DNA of 64,000 nucleotides from Ruminococcus sp. (GTDB taxonomy: Bacteria > Bacillota > Clostridia > Oscillospirales > Acutalibacteraceae): positions 1-64,000 of the forward strand of contig SFCS01000011.1 in NCBI GenBank assembly GCA_004558485.1, read 5' to 3'. The notes beneath the pieces were generated by a model. The model did not search any database and had not been told where the DNA came from. It saw only the letters and a program-made list of their open reading frames with translations. Shown here one piece after another: positions 19,301-26,663 of this stretch; the stretch's first letter is position 1; every line of letters begins with the position of its first letter. Made by a program: the position numbers and the translations under genes.

Positions 19301-19498
19301 CGGCGTGTCCAGCCCCGAACGAGCGTGCATGTGGAACCCGCCGAACCCCATTTTTTTCAGCTCGCCGATCTGCCGCAAAAGCTCGTCCTTTTCGAGCTTG
19401 CAGTTAAAGGACCAAAACGGTGTGCCGCGAAACGCCTTCGTCGGCGCGCAAAACAGCTCCTCGGACAGCGTTTTCGCCGCGTTTTCTTTATACAGCAC
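16397..19498 (-). CDS. Large glycoside hydrolase-like protein, GH106-related (possible alpha-L-rhamnosidase)
   Basis: A protein of about 1033 residues without a visible signal peptide. The N-terminus (FRGTPFWSFNCKL, MGFGGFHMHARSGLDTPYL, AWLYDEDRWASG) matches a barrel-type hydrolase group related to GH106 rhamnosidases; the C-terminus carries jelly-roll, sugar-binding-like domains. The assignment comes from pattern recognition and the substrate is uncertain. I place the start at the GTG at 19498, 8 nt after AAAGGAG; another GTG at 19507 overlaps that site. It is divergent from an AraC regulator that probably controls it. Confidence 0.65.
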   Translation of the reverse strand: MLYKENAAKTLSEELFCAPTKAFRGTPFWSFNCKLEKDELLRQIGELKKMGFGGFHMHARSGLDTPYLSDEFMALIRACCDRATKEDMLAWLYDEDRWASGSAGGKVTAEPRFRRRSLCLSREDKASALEKEEALARGEPYFLAAYDVTVSADGYLTESVRIDRCAAAKGTKWYAFVVNDAPSSWFNNATYLDTMDKEAVATFIRVTHERYKETAGDLFDTTVPAIFSDEPNVQESERHAIPDPHFGGDIFSGWSRYFEEAYEKAYGESLLDRLPELFWLKRDSSDRLTKYRFFDLRAALFSENYCGQIAAWCEKNGISSTGHLLNERNLAGQTMSCGEVMRSYGKFTIPGIDMLCNNREFTTAKQTQSAVHQYGKEAMMSELYGVTNWDFDFRGHKYQGDWQAALGVTVRVPHLSWVSMAGEAKRDYPASIHYQSPWYTEYPLIENHFARLNTALTRGRPLVRIGVIHPVESFWITTGPTAQCGVLRQTLEENFATVTDWLLSQQLDFDFICESQLPSLTDEKDAGRVGRMHYDAVVVPSVLTLRGTTVAFLERFRENGGSVIFMGACPQLVDALPSDACKPLFAASTAIPFDKAALTTALEPVRTVRITDDGGRTVETHLYNYREDTDGRWLFIARKDLPGAGERYPQNDVLPLDTLHIRIKGAFTPYLYDTVSGDITPLPFVIENGDTLITRVVGAYESTLLKLLPPTVDSLQETKKSVQVLEKTERLPAVPFTLGEPNVLLLDMAAYALDDGARQPEEELLRLDARLRRELGYPRRDGALAQPYTLPEEPPEHTLQLYFTFDSEIAYEGAQLALEDAETVQIEMNGKRVPSVVTGFFTDHAIKTVALPPIEKGENRIVLQLPYGKRTNVEWCYVLGAFGVRVAGTQKTVTPLPEKLAFADVTTQGLPFYGANIDYHIPVTMEKDARLAVHASLYRGALIGVSVDEKRVGSIALPPYTCTLPLKKGAHTLTLTLFGNRMNSFGQVHLVNTSHHWFGPSSYRTEGDNWSYEYQLKRFGILKSPTLTKYTEE

Positions 19499-19516
19499 AG
19501 CGGTCACTCCTTTCGC

Positions 19517-19546
19517 TTGACATCACTATACCGCAAGGCGTATACT
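19517..19546 (+). promoter_or_regulatory. sigma-A promoter of the AraC-family gene
   Basis: TTGACA (19517-19522) and TATACT (19541-19546) are 18 nt apart in the 90-bp divergent region. The -35 box overlaps the 5' leader of the GH106-like gene, so the two transcription units are likely to interfere or share control. Confidence 0.7.
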
Positions 19547-19588
19547 GAAAACAGTACCAAAATTTCTATTTTTGGCGGTGATTTTGTC

Positions 19589-20425
19589 ATGTTCGAGGAG
19601 TTGGAGGCGCAGGGCTTTCATATGCTCACCGCCCATCGGCGGGAGGAGCCGCTGCACGGGCATGCGTTTTTGGAATTTTCCTATATTTTGAGCGGCGCGG
19701 CGACGCATTTTCTGGACGGCGAGACCGCCGAGATGCGTGCGGGGGACTTTTTCATTGTGGACTACGGCACGCGCCACGCCTATCGGGCACACGGCGACGA
19801 GCCGTTTCTCATTTTCAATTTCATTTTCTATCCGCAGTTCATCGACCGCGCCCTTGCCGACTGCCACTCGTTCGGCGAGGTGGCGGACTCCTATCTGCTG
19901 CATTTTCAATACGGCAGCCTCAAGACCTCCCCCACCGGCAGAATTTTTCACGACGACGGCGGCAAGCTGCGCGAGATCGTCGGGGACATGATGCGGGAAT
20001 ATGAAAAAAAGCGCGTCGGGTATAAGGAATACATCCGCTGTCGCTTCCTCGAAGCGCTCATTCTGGTGCTGCGGCGACTGGCAAAGGAAGAAAAGCGGCA
20101 GCTCAGCACGGCGGTCGAGGCGGTCGTCGACTGTGTGCGGGAGCGTTATGCCGCGCCGCTTTGTCTGTCCACGCTGGCGGCAGAGCAGAACTATTCCCCG
20201 TCCCACCTTTCCAAAAAGTTTGCCGCCGAGGTCGGCGAGCGCTTTTCGGACTATCTCCAGCGGGTGCGCATCGAGCAGAGCTGCCGCCTTTTGGAAACGA
20301 CCGAGCTGCCGATCACGGCGGTGGCGGAGGCAGTCGGCTATGAAAACGTGCGATTTTTCAACCGCGTTTTCCGCCGCCTGCTGCACACTACCCCGCGGGA
20401 GTATCGAAAAAACCGTCGCTTATGA
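19589..20425 (+). CDS. AraC-family transcriptional regulator
   Basis: 278 residues. The N-terminal half is a cupin sensor (HGHAFLEFSYILSG, then FLDGETAEMRAGDFFIVDYGTRHAY). The C-terminal half has two helix-turn-helix motifs (LCLSTLAAEQNYSPSHLSKKF and ITAVAEAVGYENVRFFNRVFRR) ending in the AraC signature TPREYRK. Such proteins usually bind a sugar and activate a neighbouring glycoside-use gene; the divergent GH106-like hydrolase is the obvious target (inference). The ribosome site before the ATG is weak (GGCGGTG). Confidence 0.92.
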   Translation: MFEELEAQGFHMLTAHRREEPLHGHAFLEFSYILSGAATHFLDGETAEMRAGDFFIVDYGTRHAYRAHGDEPFLIFNFIFYPQFIDRALADCHSFGEVADSYLLHFQYGSLKTSPTGRIFHDDGGKLREIVGDMMREYEKKRVGYKEYIRCRFLEALILVLRRLAKEEKRQLSTAVEAVVDCVRERYAAPLCLSTLAAEQNYSPSHLSKKFAAEVGERFSDYLQRVRIEQSCRLLETTELPITAVAEAVGYENVRFFNRVFRRLLHTTPREYRKNRRL

Positions 20426-20460
20426 GAGAACCGCCGCCCGTTTGGGCGGCGGTTCTTTTC
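20424..20460. terminator. bidirectional terminator between AraC gene and bioY
   Basis: A perfect 13-bp stem (AGAACCGCCGCCC with its complement, 20427-20456) with a short loop and T tracts on both sides separates the convergent genes. Confidence 0.9.
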
Positions 20461-20471
20461 TCTTGTGCACA

Positions 20472-21008
20472 TTATATGTAGTGATGCCGCGAAAGCGTTT
20501 TGCGCAAGGGAAAACCGATCGCGACCGCTGCCGCGATCTTCACGGCGTCCCCCGCAAGAAACGGCACAACACAGGTGAGCAGCGCCGCGCCGAGCGGCGT
20601 TTTGCTCCCGATCATGAACCATGCTGTCCCGAAGGCATAGAGCGCCGCTGTCCCGACAACAAAGCCGACGATCCAAAAAAGCGGCTTTTCCGCGTGGCGG
20701 CGAATGAAAAGTCCCGCCAAAAACGCACACAGAAGATACCCGACAAGATAGCCGCCCGTGGGACCTGCAAACTTCTGCACGCCGCCGGAAAAGCCCGCAA
20801 ACACCGGCACGCCGACCGCGCCGAGCAGCAGATAGACGGCGACGGCAAGCGTGCCGCGCTTTTCGCCGAGCAGCGCCGCACAGAAATACACGCCGAGCGT
20901 CGCCAGCGTCAGCGGGATCGGCCCGATCTGCAAAGAGAACGGCGACAACACCGCCAGCAGCGCCGCCAGAAGCGCCACCGTCACAAAATTTTTCACCGTC
21001 GTTTTCAC
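20472..21008 (-). CDS. bioY: Biotin transporter BioY (ECF S-component)
   Basis: BioY is the biotin-binding membrane subunit of the ECF uptake system. The 178-residue product has about six hydrophobic segments and the family patterns SPFSLQIGPIPLTLATLGVY and GPTGGYLVGYLLCAFLAG. It starts at a GTG whose last bases overlap the birA stop (GTGA), so translation is coupled to birA. No energising ATPase genes lie next to it; they are probably shared ECF modules elsewhere. Control by the BirA operator upstream of birA is expected. Confidence 0.94.
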   Translation of the reverse strand: MKTTVKNFVTVALLAALLAVLSPFSLQIGPIPLTLATLGVYFCAALLGEKRGTLAVAVYLLLGAVGVPVFAGFSGGVQKFAGPTGGYLVGYLLCAFLAGLFIRRHAEKPLFWIVGFVVGTAALYAFGTAWFMIGSKTPLGAALLTCVVPFLAGDAVKIAAAVAIGFPLRKTLSRHHYI

Positions 21009-21958
21009 AGCCGCAAGCTGACCTCCCCCGCATGCAATGTCTTGAGACCGTCTGCCGTCTCGACCACCAGATGACCGTCGTCGTCGATGCCGCGCGCAAC
21101 GGCGGTATACCGCCCGTCGGAAAGCACCGTGACCTTCCTGCCGAGCACCGCCGAGCGGCGGCGGCTTTCTTTGAGGAAGTCCCCGCTGTCCATCGTTGCA
21201 AAGCGCGTCTCCAGCCGGTTGCAAACGGCGGCGATGAGCGCCGCTCTGTCGGGCGCTCTGCCCGCCTCCAGCAAAAGCGAGCTTGCCACTCTTTGCAGAT
21301 CGCTCGGAAACGCCGCCGTCGATACATTGATGCCGATGCCGACAACGGCATAGGCGCATTGCAGCGTTTCGGCGGAAAGGCTGCCCTCCGTCAGGATGCC
21401 ACACACCTTTTTGCCGTTTATGAGCAGGTCGTTCACCCACTTTATCTGCACCTGCACGGGCAGCAGGCTCTCGATCGCCTCCGCGACCGCGACCGCCGCC
21501 ATCGAGGTGAGCAGTCCCACCTTGCGGGCGTTCATGGGGGTGCGCAGCAGCACGCTCATATACACCCCGCTGCCCGGCGGCGAAAAGAACACGCGCCCGC
21601 GCCTGCCGCGTCCCGCCGACTGGTGATCCGCGACCACCAGCAGCCCGTGCGGCGCGCCCTCGGCGGCAAGGGATTTCACCCTGTCGTTCGTCGAGGGCAG
21701 CAGCGGATGCAGATAGAGCGTTCTGCCGATGTCCTCGGTCATCAGCCCCGCCGTGATTGCCTCCTCGCGCAGCCGTCCGTCCGTGCACAGCCGATAGCCG
21801 CGGTTTTTCACCGCCTCAACCGGGATGCCCGTTTTGCGCAGCTGCTCGACCGCCTTGAAAATGCTGTTGCGGGAGATGCCGAGCGCCTTTGCCAGCGCAC
21901 TGCCGGAAACATAATCCTCTGTCCCCGCCAGCGCCGCATATACCGCATTTTTTGTCAT
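21005..21958 (-). CDS. birA: Biotin operon repressor / biotin-protein ligase BirA
   Basis: Bifunctional protein of 317 residues. The N-terminal winged helix (about 1-65, SGSALAKALGISRNSIFKAVEQLR) binds DNA. The ligase domain has the biotinyl-AMP loop GRGRRGRVFFSPPG and KWVNDLLINGKKVCGILTE, and a small C-terminal SH3-like domain follows. It activates biotin to biotinyl-5'-AMP, transfers it to carboxylases or decarboxylases, and represses when holo-BirA accumulates. It is the first gene of a two-gene operon with bioY and has an operator over its own promoter. Confidence 0.96.
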   Translation of the reverse strand: MTKNAVYAALAGTEDYVSGSALAKALGISRNSIFKAVEQLRKTGIPVEAVKNRGYRLCTDGRLREEAITAGLMTEDIGRTLYLHPLLPSTNDRVKSLAAEGAPHGLLVVADHQSAGRGRRGRVFFSPPGSGVYMSVLLRTPMNARKVGLLTSMAAVAVAEAIESLLPVQVQIKWVNDLLINGKKVCGILTEGSLSAETLQCAYAVVGIGINVSTAAFPSDLQRVASSLLLEAGRAPDRAALIAAVCNRLETRFATMDSGDFLKESRRRSAVLGRKVTVLSDGRYTAVARGIDDDGHLVVETADGLKTLHAGEVSLRL

Positions 21959-21981
21959 AGCTTCACCGTCTTTCTATAGGC

Positions 21982-22010
21982 AGTATAGGACGGCAAAGAA
22001 AAATTGTCAA
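21982..22010 (-). promoter_or_regulatory. sigma-A promoter of birA-bioY
   Basis: On the minus strand TTGACA (22005-22010) and TATACT (21982-21987) are exactly 17 nt apart. The -35 hexamer is inside the proximal half of the BirA operator. Confidence 0.85.
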
Positions 22011-22035
22011 CCAAAAACCGCGTTTTGGTTGACAA
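22004..22035. promoter_or_regulatory. BirA operator
   Basis: TTGTCAACC (22004-22012) and GGTTGACAA (22027-22035) are a perfect 9-bp inverted repeat with a 14-nt spacer. This matches the known BirA site architecture (TTGTNAACC, 14-16 nt, GGTTNACAA). It overlaps the -35 box of birA-bioY, so occupancy by holo-BirA would block RNA polymerase. It lies just inside the 3' end of the upstream DUF4363 gene's neighbourhood (that gene ends at 22037). Confidence 0.9.
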
Positions 22036-22036
22036 T

Positions 22037-22414
22037 TCAAAAGATGTTGCCGAAAAGCGGTTTTTCCGCCTCGCGCAGCTCCGAGAGCAAGAACCGACAC
22101 CGTGCGACCTCCGTGTCGAAGTCCGCGCGATCGCCCGCCGCAAGCAGCGTCGGCAGCAGCGCCGCGCTTTCCCGCAGGGGATGGCCGTCGGCGTGCCGCG
22201 CCATGAACGCGACCGCGTCGCCGGCGCTTTTCGCGTCCTCTGCGAATGACGCGACCTTTTCCTCTGCGTCCGCCTCCCCCGCCGCCACGGCATGGGCGGC
22301 GGCGTCCAGTTCCGCCTCCAGGCGGTCGACCGTTTTGAGCTGAAAAAACAGCGTCCCGACACACAGCGCCGCCACCGCCAGCAGCAGCCCTGCCGCAATC
22401 CACATCCGCTTCAC
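22037..22414 (-). CDS. DUF4363 membrane-anchored protein
   Basis: 125 residues: one N-terminal membrane helix (about 5-25) and an alpha-helical, charged extracytoplasmic domain rich in Ala and Glu, as in DUF4363 proteins. It starts at a GTG that overlaps the DUF421 stop (GTGA), with GGGAGG 7 nt upstream. DUF4363 genes commonly follow DUF421 genes in clostridia. The function is unknown. Confidence 0.85.
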   Translation of the reverse strand: MKRMWIAAGLLLAVAALCVGTLFFQLKTVDRLEAELDAAAHAVAAGEADAEEKVASFAEDAKSAGDAVAFMARHADGHPLRESAALLPTLLAAGDRADFDTEVARCRFLLSELREAEKPLFGNIF

Positions 22415-23109
22415 AAAGCGCCCTCCCTTCGCAGCGTTTTGCCGTCGGCGGTAAGCAGCAGCACATCGCCGCCCGGCGTCACCGTCATGAGAAACACCGC
22501 CGCGACCGCAAGCTTTTGCTCTTTAAGAAACGCCCGCACCGCCTTTTCGCTCCTGCCGCAAAGAGCAAGCCCCCAGGGGCAAAAGCTGCCGTCGCTGACG
22601 ACGAGGGCGGGCATGCCCGTATCGGGCGCGACCGCGCCGACATCGCCGCAGGTCACGGGCTTTGCGGCGGGGCGGGGATACAGCGTGACACACCCGCCGC
22701 GCTCCACCACGGCATAGGCGACCTCATCAAAGCAAAACACATTCTGCATCCGCATCGCCTCCATGAGATCCTCCACCGTCAGGCGCAGCTTTTTGAGCGC
22801 CGCGACATCCGGCTTGCCGTCCACGATGACGGGCACGGGGTTGCCGGACAAAAGGCGGCTGACAGCGGGGAATTTCAGCATCACGCCGGACAGGATCAGC
22901 TCCAGCGCGACCAGGATGCAGATGGGCACGATGCCGTATAGAAGCGGCGTGCCCGTCTCCTGCATCGGCACGGCGGCAAGGTCGGAAATGAGCAGCGCCG
23001 CCACCAGCTCGGACGGGCGCAGCTCGCTTAACTGCCGCTTGCCCATGATGCGCACCGACAGCATCACGAGCGCATAAATGAGTACCGTCCGTATGGCACA
23101 GATCAGCAT
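22411..23109 (-). CDS. DUF421 membrane protein (YetF/YdfR-like)
   Basis: 232 residues with three N-terminal membrane helices, the family signature SVRIMGKRQLSELRPSELVAALLISDLAAVPM, and a cytoplasmic DUF421 beta-sandwich domain (SGNPVPVIVDGK, ALKKLRLTVEDLMEAMRMQNV). In spore formers some members are linked to spore or membrane functions, but the mechanism is not settled. GGAGGTG precedes the ATG. It forms an operon with DUF4363 and probably with DUF1294 upstream (40-nt gap without a promoter). Confidence 0.9.
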   Translation of the reverse strand: MLICAIRTVLIYALVMLSVRIMGKRQLSELRPSELVAALLISDLAAVPMQETGTPLLYGIVPICILVALELILSGVMLKFPAVSRLLSGNPVPVIVDGKPDVAALKKLRLTVEDLMEAMRMQNVFCFDEVAYAVVERGGCVTLYPRPAAKPVTCGDVGAVAPDTGMPALVVSDGSFCPWGLALCGRSEKAVRAFLKEQKLAVAAVFLMTVTPGGDVLLLTADGKTLRREGAL

Positions 23110-23149
23110 AGCGGCACACCTCCGTTTTCCGTTAGTGTGCCAGGCCCGC

Positions 23150-23419
23150 TCAGAAATATACCGCGAAAAGATACACGCCCGCCGCCCACAGCAGCAGAAA
23201 AAGCGGCAGCGTCAGCATGAATTTCGGCTTGCGGGTCTTGTGGTGACACAGCAGCATCGCCGCCAGCATCAGCGGCGCGCCGCCGAGTGCGCCAAACAGC
23301 AGCAGCACCCGCTCCGGCACACGCCGACCGCCGTGCCGCGCCTGCACCTTGTCAAGGGCGACAAGAAGCGCCGCCGCTGCGTTCACTGCCATCAGCCACC
23401 CATAAAGCACACGCGACAT
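23150..23419 (-). CDS. DUF1294 small membrane protein
   Basis: 89 residues with about three to four hydrophobic segments. DUF1294 traits are the DKVQARHGGRRVPE loop followed by LLLFGALGGAPLMLAAMLL and the HHKTRKPKF motif. The function is unknown. GGGAGGTGG precedes the ATG. It is the first gene of the minus-strand run DUF1294-DUF421-DUF4363. Confidence 0.88.
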   Translation of the reverse strand: MSRVLYGWLMAVNAAAALLVALDKVQARHGGRRVPERVLLLFGALGGAPLMLAAMLLCHHKTRKPKFMLTLPLFLLLWAAGVYLFAVYF

Positions 23420-23442
23420 AAACCCACCTCCCGTTTCATACT

Positions 23443-23471
23443 AATGTATCAGCTTGTACACCGAAAAGCAA
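23443..23471 (-). promoter_or_regulatory. sigma-A promoter of DUF1294-DUF421-DUF4363
   Basis: On the minus strand TTGCTT (23466-23471) and TACATT (23443-23448) are 17 nt apart, about 25 nt before the DUF1294 start. It overlaps the leader of the divergent lipoprotein gene. Confidence 0.65.
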
Positions 23472-23483
23472 GGAGGAATTTTC

Positions 23484-24665
23484 ATGCGGTTTCTGAAACG
23501 GGGACTGCCGCTTTTGCTGTGCCTTTTCCTTTGCGGTTGTCGCACGGTGACACCCGCGCCGTCAGCCGTGTCTGCGCCTTGGCCGACGCGCCCGTCGGCA
23601 AAGGACGAGACGGTGCACCACGACACGCTTTCCGGCGTGTGGCTTTCGTACATAGAGCTGGACGCCGCATTCAAAAACGCCGACCCTGCCGCTGCCGCCG
23701 CCTATCTCGACGGCGTCATGCGCGCCTGCAGGGCGCACGGCATCAACACCGTGTTTTTTCATGTTCGCGCCCACAGCGACGCCTACTATGCCTCGTCCGT
23801 CTATGCGCCCGCCGACAGCGTGAAAGAGCTGCTTTCCGCGGGGTTTGACCCGCTCTCTTATGCCATAAAAGCCGCGCACGCGCACAATATCTCCCTGCAC
23901 GCCTGGATCAACCCCTACCGCGTCGGCGCGGACAGCGCCCGCGCCGTGTGCGCGGACATTTTCAAGGTCGGCGACAAGTGGTATTATATCCCCTCGTCCG
24001 ACACCGCCGTGCGCAAAATCCTGGACGGCGTGCGGGAAATTGTTGGCAACTATGCCGTGGACGGCGTGCAGTATGACGACTATTTCTATCCCTCCGGCAT
24101 GCCCGCGACCGCACAGGCTTTTGAGACCCCGCCCGCGGGCGTTTCGCTTGCCGCCTATCGCAAGGCGGCGGTCAACCGCCTCATAGCCTTCACCTGCAGC
24201 GCCGTGCACCGCCGCCGCGGCTGTGTGTTCGGCGTCAGCCCCGCCGGCAACCGCGCCCGCACGGAGGAACGCCTTTTCGCGGACACGGCGCTGTGGCTCT
24301 CCGTCACGGGCTATATCGACTACCTCTGCCCGCAGCTCTACAGCGGATTTGACAACGGCGCGCTCCCCTTTTGCACCGAGGCGGACGACTTCGCCGCGCT
24401 GCCCCGCGCCGACGGGGTGAAGCTGTATGCGGGGCTGGCGCTGTATAAGGCGGGGCTGCCCGACGGCTATGCGGGGGACGGCAGAGACGAATGGCAAAAG
24501 GGCGGCGACATCCTCTGTCGCCAGGCGGCATATGCCAAGGAAAAGGGCTATGACGGCGTTGCCGTTTTCCGCTTCGATCACCTGGTTTCCCCCGCCGACG
24601 GCATCCCGAAAACCGAGGCGGAAAATCTCTCCCGCTATCTTCTGACAAATTCTTCCGAGGGTTGA
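23484..24665 (+). CDS. GHL10 (DUF187)-type glycoside hydrolase-like lipoprotein
   Basis: 393 residues. The N-terminus is a lipoprotein signal peptide with Cys in LFLCGC (residues 14-19), so it is anchored outside the membrane. The rest is a barrel of the GHL10 family: GVWLSYIELDAAF, FFHVRAHSDAYYAS, SLHAWINPYRVG, DGVQYDDYFYP and YIDYLCPQLYSG. GHL10 proteins are predicted hydrolases; activity on cell-wall or host glycans is possible but not shown by the sequence. AAGGAGG lies before the ATG at 23484. Confidence 0.9.
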   Translation: MRFLKRGLPLLLCLFLCGCRTVTPAPSAVSAPWPTRPSAKDETVHHDTLSGVWLSYIELDAAFKNADPAAAAAYLDGVMRACRAHGINTVFFHVRAHSDAYYASSVYAPADSVKELLSAGFDPLSYAIKAAHAHNISLHAWINPYRVGADSARAVCADIFKVGDKWYYIPSSDTAVRKILDGVREIVGNYAVDGVQYDDYFYPSGMPATAQAFETPPAGVSLAAYRKAAVNRLIAFTCSAVHRRRGCVFGVSPAGNRARTEERLFADTALWLSVTGYIDYLCPQLYSGFDNGALPFCTEADDFAALPRADGVKLYAGLALYKAGLPDGYAGDGRDEWQKGGDILCRQAAYAKEKGYDGVAVFRFDHLVSPADGIPKTEAENLSRYLLTNSSEG

Positions 24666-24691
24666 CATCTTTCCCCCTCTCATTGTATACT
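24662..24691 (+). promoter_or_regulatory. sigma-A promoter of the dockerin hydrolase gene
   Basis: TTGACA (24662-24667) and TATACT (24686-24691) are 18 nt apart. The -10 box lies in the left arm of a large palindrome. Confidence 0.75.
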
Positions 24692-24713
24692 GAATTATGT
24701 ATACAATGAGAGG
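24676..24713. promoter_or_regulatory. perfect 15-bp palindrome over the promoter (candidate operator)
   Basis: The arms 24676-24690 and 24699-24713 are perfect inverted repeats separated by 8 nt (TGAATTAT). They cover the -10 box and the presumed start site and end just before the ribosome site. It may be a repressor operator or, in RNA, a 5' hairpin. No T tract follows, so it is not a terminator. Confidence 0.7.
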
Positions 24714-24728
24714 AAAGGTGGGAGTGCA

Positions 24729-26651
24729 ATGCGCAAAATTTTGACCGTCGCGGTCGCATTTTGTCTGCTTTTCTCGCTTTTCTGCGGGGTGCTCACCCTT
24801 TCCGCGGAGCAGCTCGGCATTGTCAGCATTTCCTCCGGCACGCTCAATGTGCGCGCCGGTGCGGGGACAGGCTTTGCGGTCATCGGCTCGCTGCAAAAAA
24901 ACGACACCGTCACCGTCCGCGGGTCGCAGAAAAACGGCAACGACCTGTGGTATGAAATTGAAAAGGGCGCGCTCAGGGGCTTTGCCTCGGCGGCATATAT
25001 CACGCTGCAGACCGCCTATTCCCCCGATGCCGACTTTGAGAGCTATCTCGATGCCCAGGGCTTTCCCGAAAGCTACAGAGCGGGGCTGCGTGCGCTCCAC
25101 GCCGCCTACCCGAACTGGGTCTTTGCCGCCAGGCACATCGTCCCCTCCTTCGGCGACGCGCTGAACGCCGAGGCGAGGGTGGGCAAAAACCTCGTTGCGA
25201 GCTCTGCCCGCACCTCGTGGAAATCCATGGACGAGGGTGCCTACAACTGGGACACAAAGCAATATGTCGCCTTTGACAGCGGCGGCTGGGTGACGGCACA
25301 GCGCGAGGTCGTCGCCTACTATATGGACCCCCGCAACTTCCTGGATGACACCGGCATTTTCCAGTTTGAAAGCCTGTCCTTTTCCGCGTCGCACACGCCC
25401 GACGGCGTGCGGCAGATCTTTTCCGGCACCTTCATGAGCGGCATGGAGGAGATGTTCATGCAGGAGGCACGGAAGGCGGGTGTCTCCGTTTTGCACCTTG
25501 CCTCCCGTGCAAGACAGGAGCAGGGAGCAAACGGCAACGCACTCGGCAGGGGCTATGTCCTTGACGGCGTGACCTATTATAACTTCTTCAACATCGGCGC
25601 CTACAAAACGGCGGACAAAAGCGCTATCGAAAACGGCGCCGCCTATGCCAGGGCGCGCGGCTGGGATACGCCGCAAAAGGCGATCGCCGGCGGTGCGGCA
25701 CAGATCGGGCGCGGCTATATCAACATGGAGCAAAACACGCTCTATCTCCAGAAATTCGATGTCGTGGACGGCGGCAACGGGTATTATAACCATCAGTATA
25801 TGTCCAATGTCACCGCTGCAAAATCCGAGTCGAACAACATGAAAAAGGCATATGCCGAATGTGCCGGTGCCCTGCAGGGCGCGCTTATATTTCACATCCC
25901 CGTTTACACCGGCATGCCCGACACCGCCTGCGCAGCGCCGCAGTCGCAAAACGGCAACAACGACAACACCCTTGTCGGACTGTCCGTCGCGGGCTATTCC
26001 CTGACGCCGACCTTCTATCGCTACACCACCGACTACACGCTGTCCGTCCCCGAGGGCGTCACCGCCGTCACCGTCGCAGCCGATAAGAGCGACGGCGGCG
26101 CGTCCGTCTCCGGCGCGGGCGTCATTCCGCTTGCGGGCGGCGAGACCACCGTGTCGGTGCAGGTAACCGCGCCGAGCGGCCTTGTCCGCACCTACACGCT
26201 GCATATCTACGGCGGCAGCAGCGCAGGAGGCGGTGTTCCCTCCGTCGGCAGCTCCGTCTATACCGTTGCCGACTGCATCACCGGCATCGCCCCCGGCATA
26301 ACGGCGGACACGCTGCTGGCGGGGCTGACGGCGCAAAACGGCACGGTGCGGCTGGTGACGGCAAACGGCGCCGCCGTCACGGGCAATGTCGCGACGGGAC
26401 AAGTCCTGCAGCTGCTGTCGGGCGACACCGTGCACGCCGCCTTCCCCATCGTGATCTACGGGGATGTCAGCGGCGACGGCGCGGTGACTTCAAAGGATCT
26501 GCTGCTGGCGCAAAAGCACATCCTCGGGATCACCGTCCTCTCCGGCAGCTATCTCAAAGCGGCGGACAGCGGCAAGGACGGCAACCTGACCTCCTCCGAC
26601 CTTCTGCGCACGCAAAAACAAATTCTGGGGATCACATCCCCCATTTTATAG
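24729..26651 (+). CDS. Secreted SH3b-glucosaminidase-cadherin-like protein with dockerin
   Basis: 640 residues, exported by a signal peptide (about 1-25). Domain order: SH3b (about 28-93), a large glucosaminidase-like region (about 105-400, with a candidate catalytic Glu264 in ARQEQG), a cadherin-like beta sandwich (about 415-495) and a type I dockerin (579-636). The dockerin has two calcium loops, GDVSGDGAVTSKD and ADSGKDGNLTSSD. It is predicted to cleave the peptidoglycan glycan chain while docked to a cohesin partner. The next gene, 12 nt downstream, encodes a membrane-anchored cohesin protein, so the two are probably a dedicated pair. Confidence 0.88.
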   Translation: MRKILTVAVAFCLLFSLFCGVLTLSAEQLGIVSISSGTLNVRAGAGTGFAVIGSLQKNDTVTVRGSQKNGNDLWYEIEKGALRGFASAAYITLQTAYSPDADFESYLDAQGFPESYRAGLRALHAAYPNWVFAARHIVPSFGDALNAEARVGKNLVASSARTSWKSMDEGAYNWDTKQYVAFDSGGWVTAQREVVAYYMDPRNFLDDTGIFQFESLSFSASHTPDGVRQIFSGTFMSGMEEMFMQEARKAGVSVLHLASRARQEQGANGNALGRGYVLDGVTYYNFFNIGAYKTADKSAIENGAAYARARGWDTPQKAIAGGAAQIGRGYINMEQNTLYLQKFDVVDGGNGYYNHQYMSNVTAAKSESNNMKKAYAECAGALQGALIFHIPVYTGMPDTACAAPQSQNGNNDNTLVGLSVAGYSLTPTFYRYTTDYTLSVPEGVTAVTVAADKSDGGASVSGAGVIPLAGGETTVSVQVTAPSGLVRTYTLHIYGGSSAGGGVPSVGSSVYTVADCITGIAPGITADTLLAGLTAQNGTVRLVTANGAAVTGNVATGQVLQLLSGDTVHAAFPIVIYGDVSGDGAVTSKDLLLAQKHILGITVLSGSYLKAADSGKDGNLTSSDLLRTQKQILGITSPIL

Positions 26652-26663
26652 AGAGGTATTGCA

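Noticed and set aside
23562..26435. 957-codon minus-strand open frame across the lipoprotein and dockerin genes
   Set aside because: It crosses the promoter and palindrome between two well-supported plus-strand genes and has no recognisable domain.
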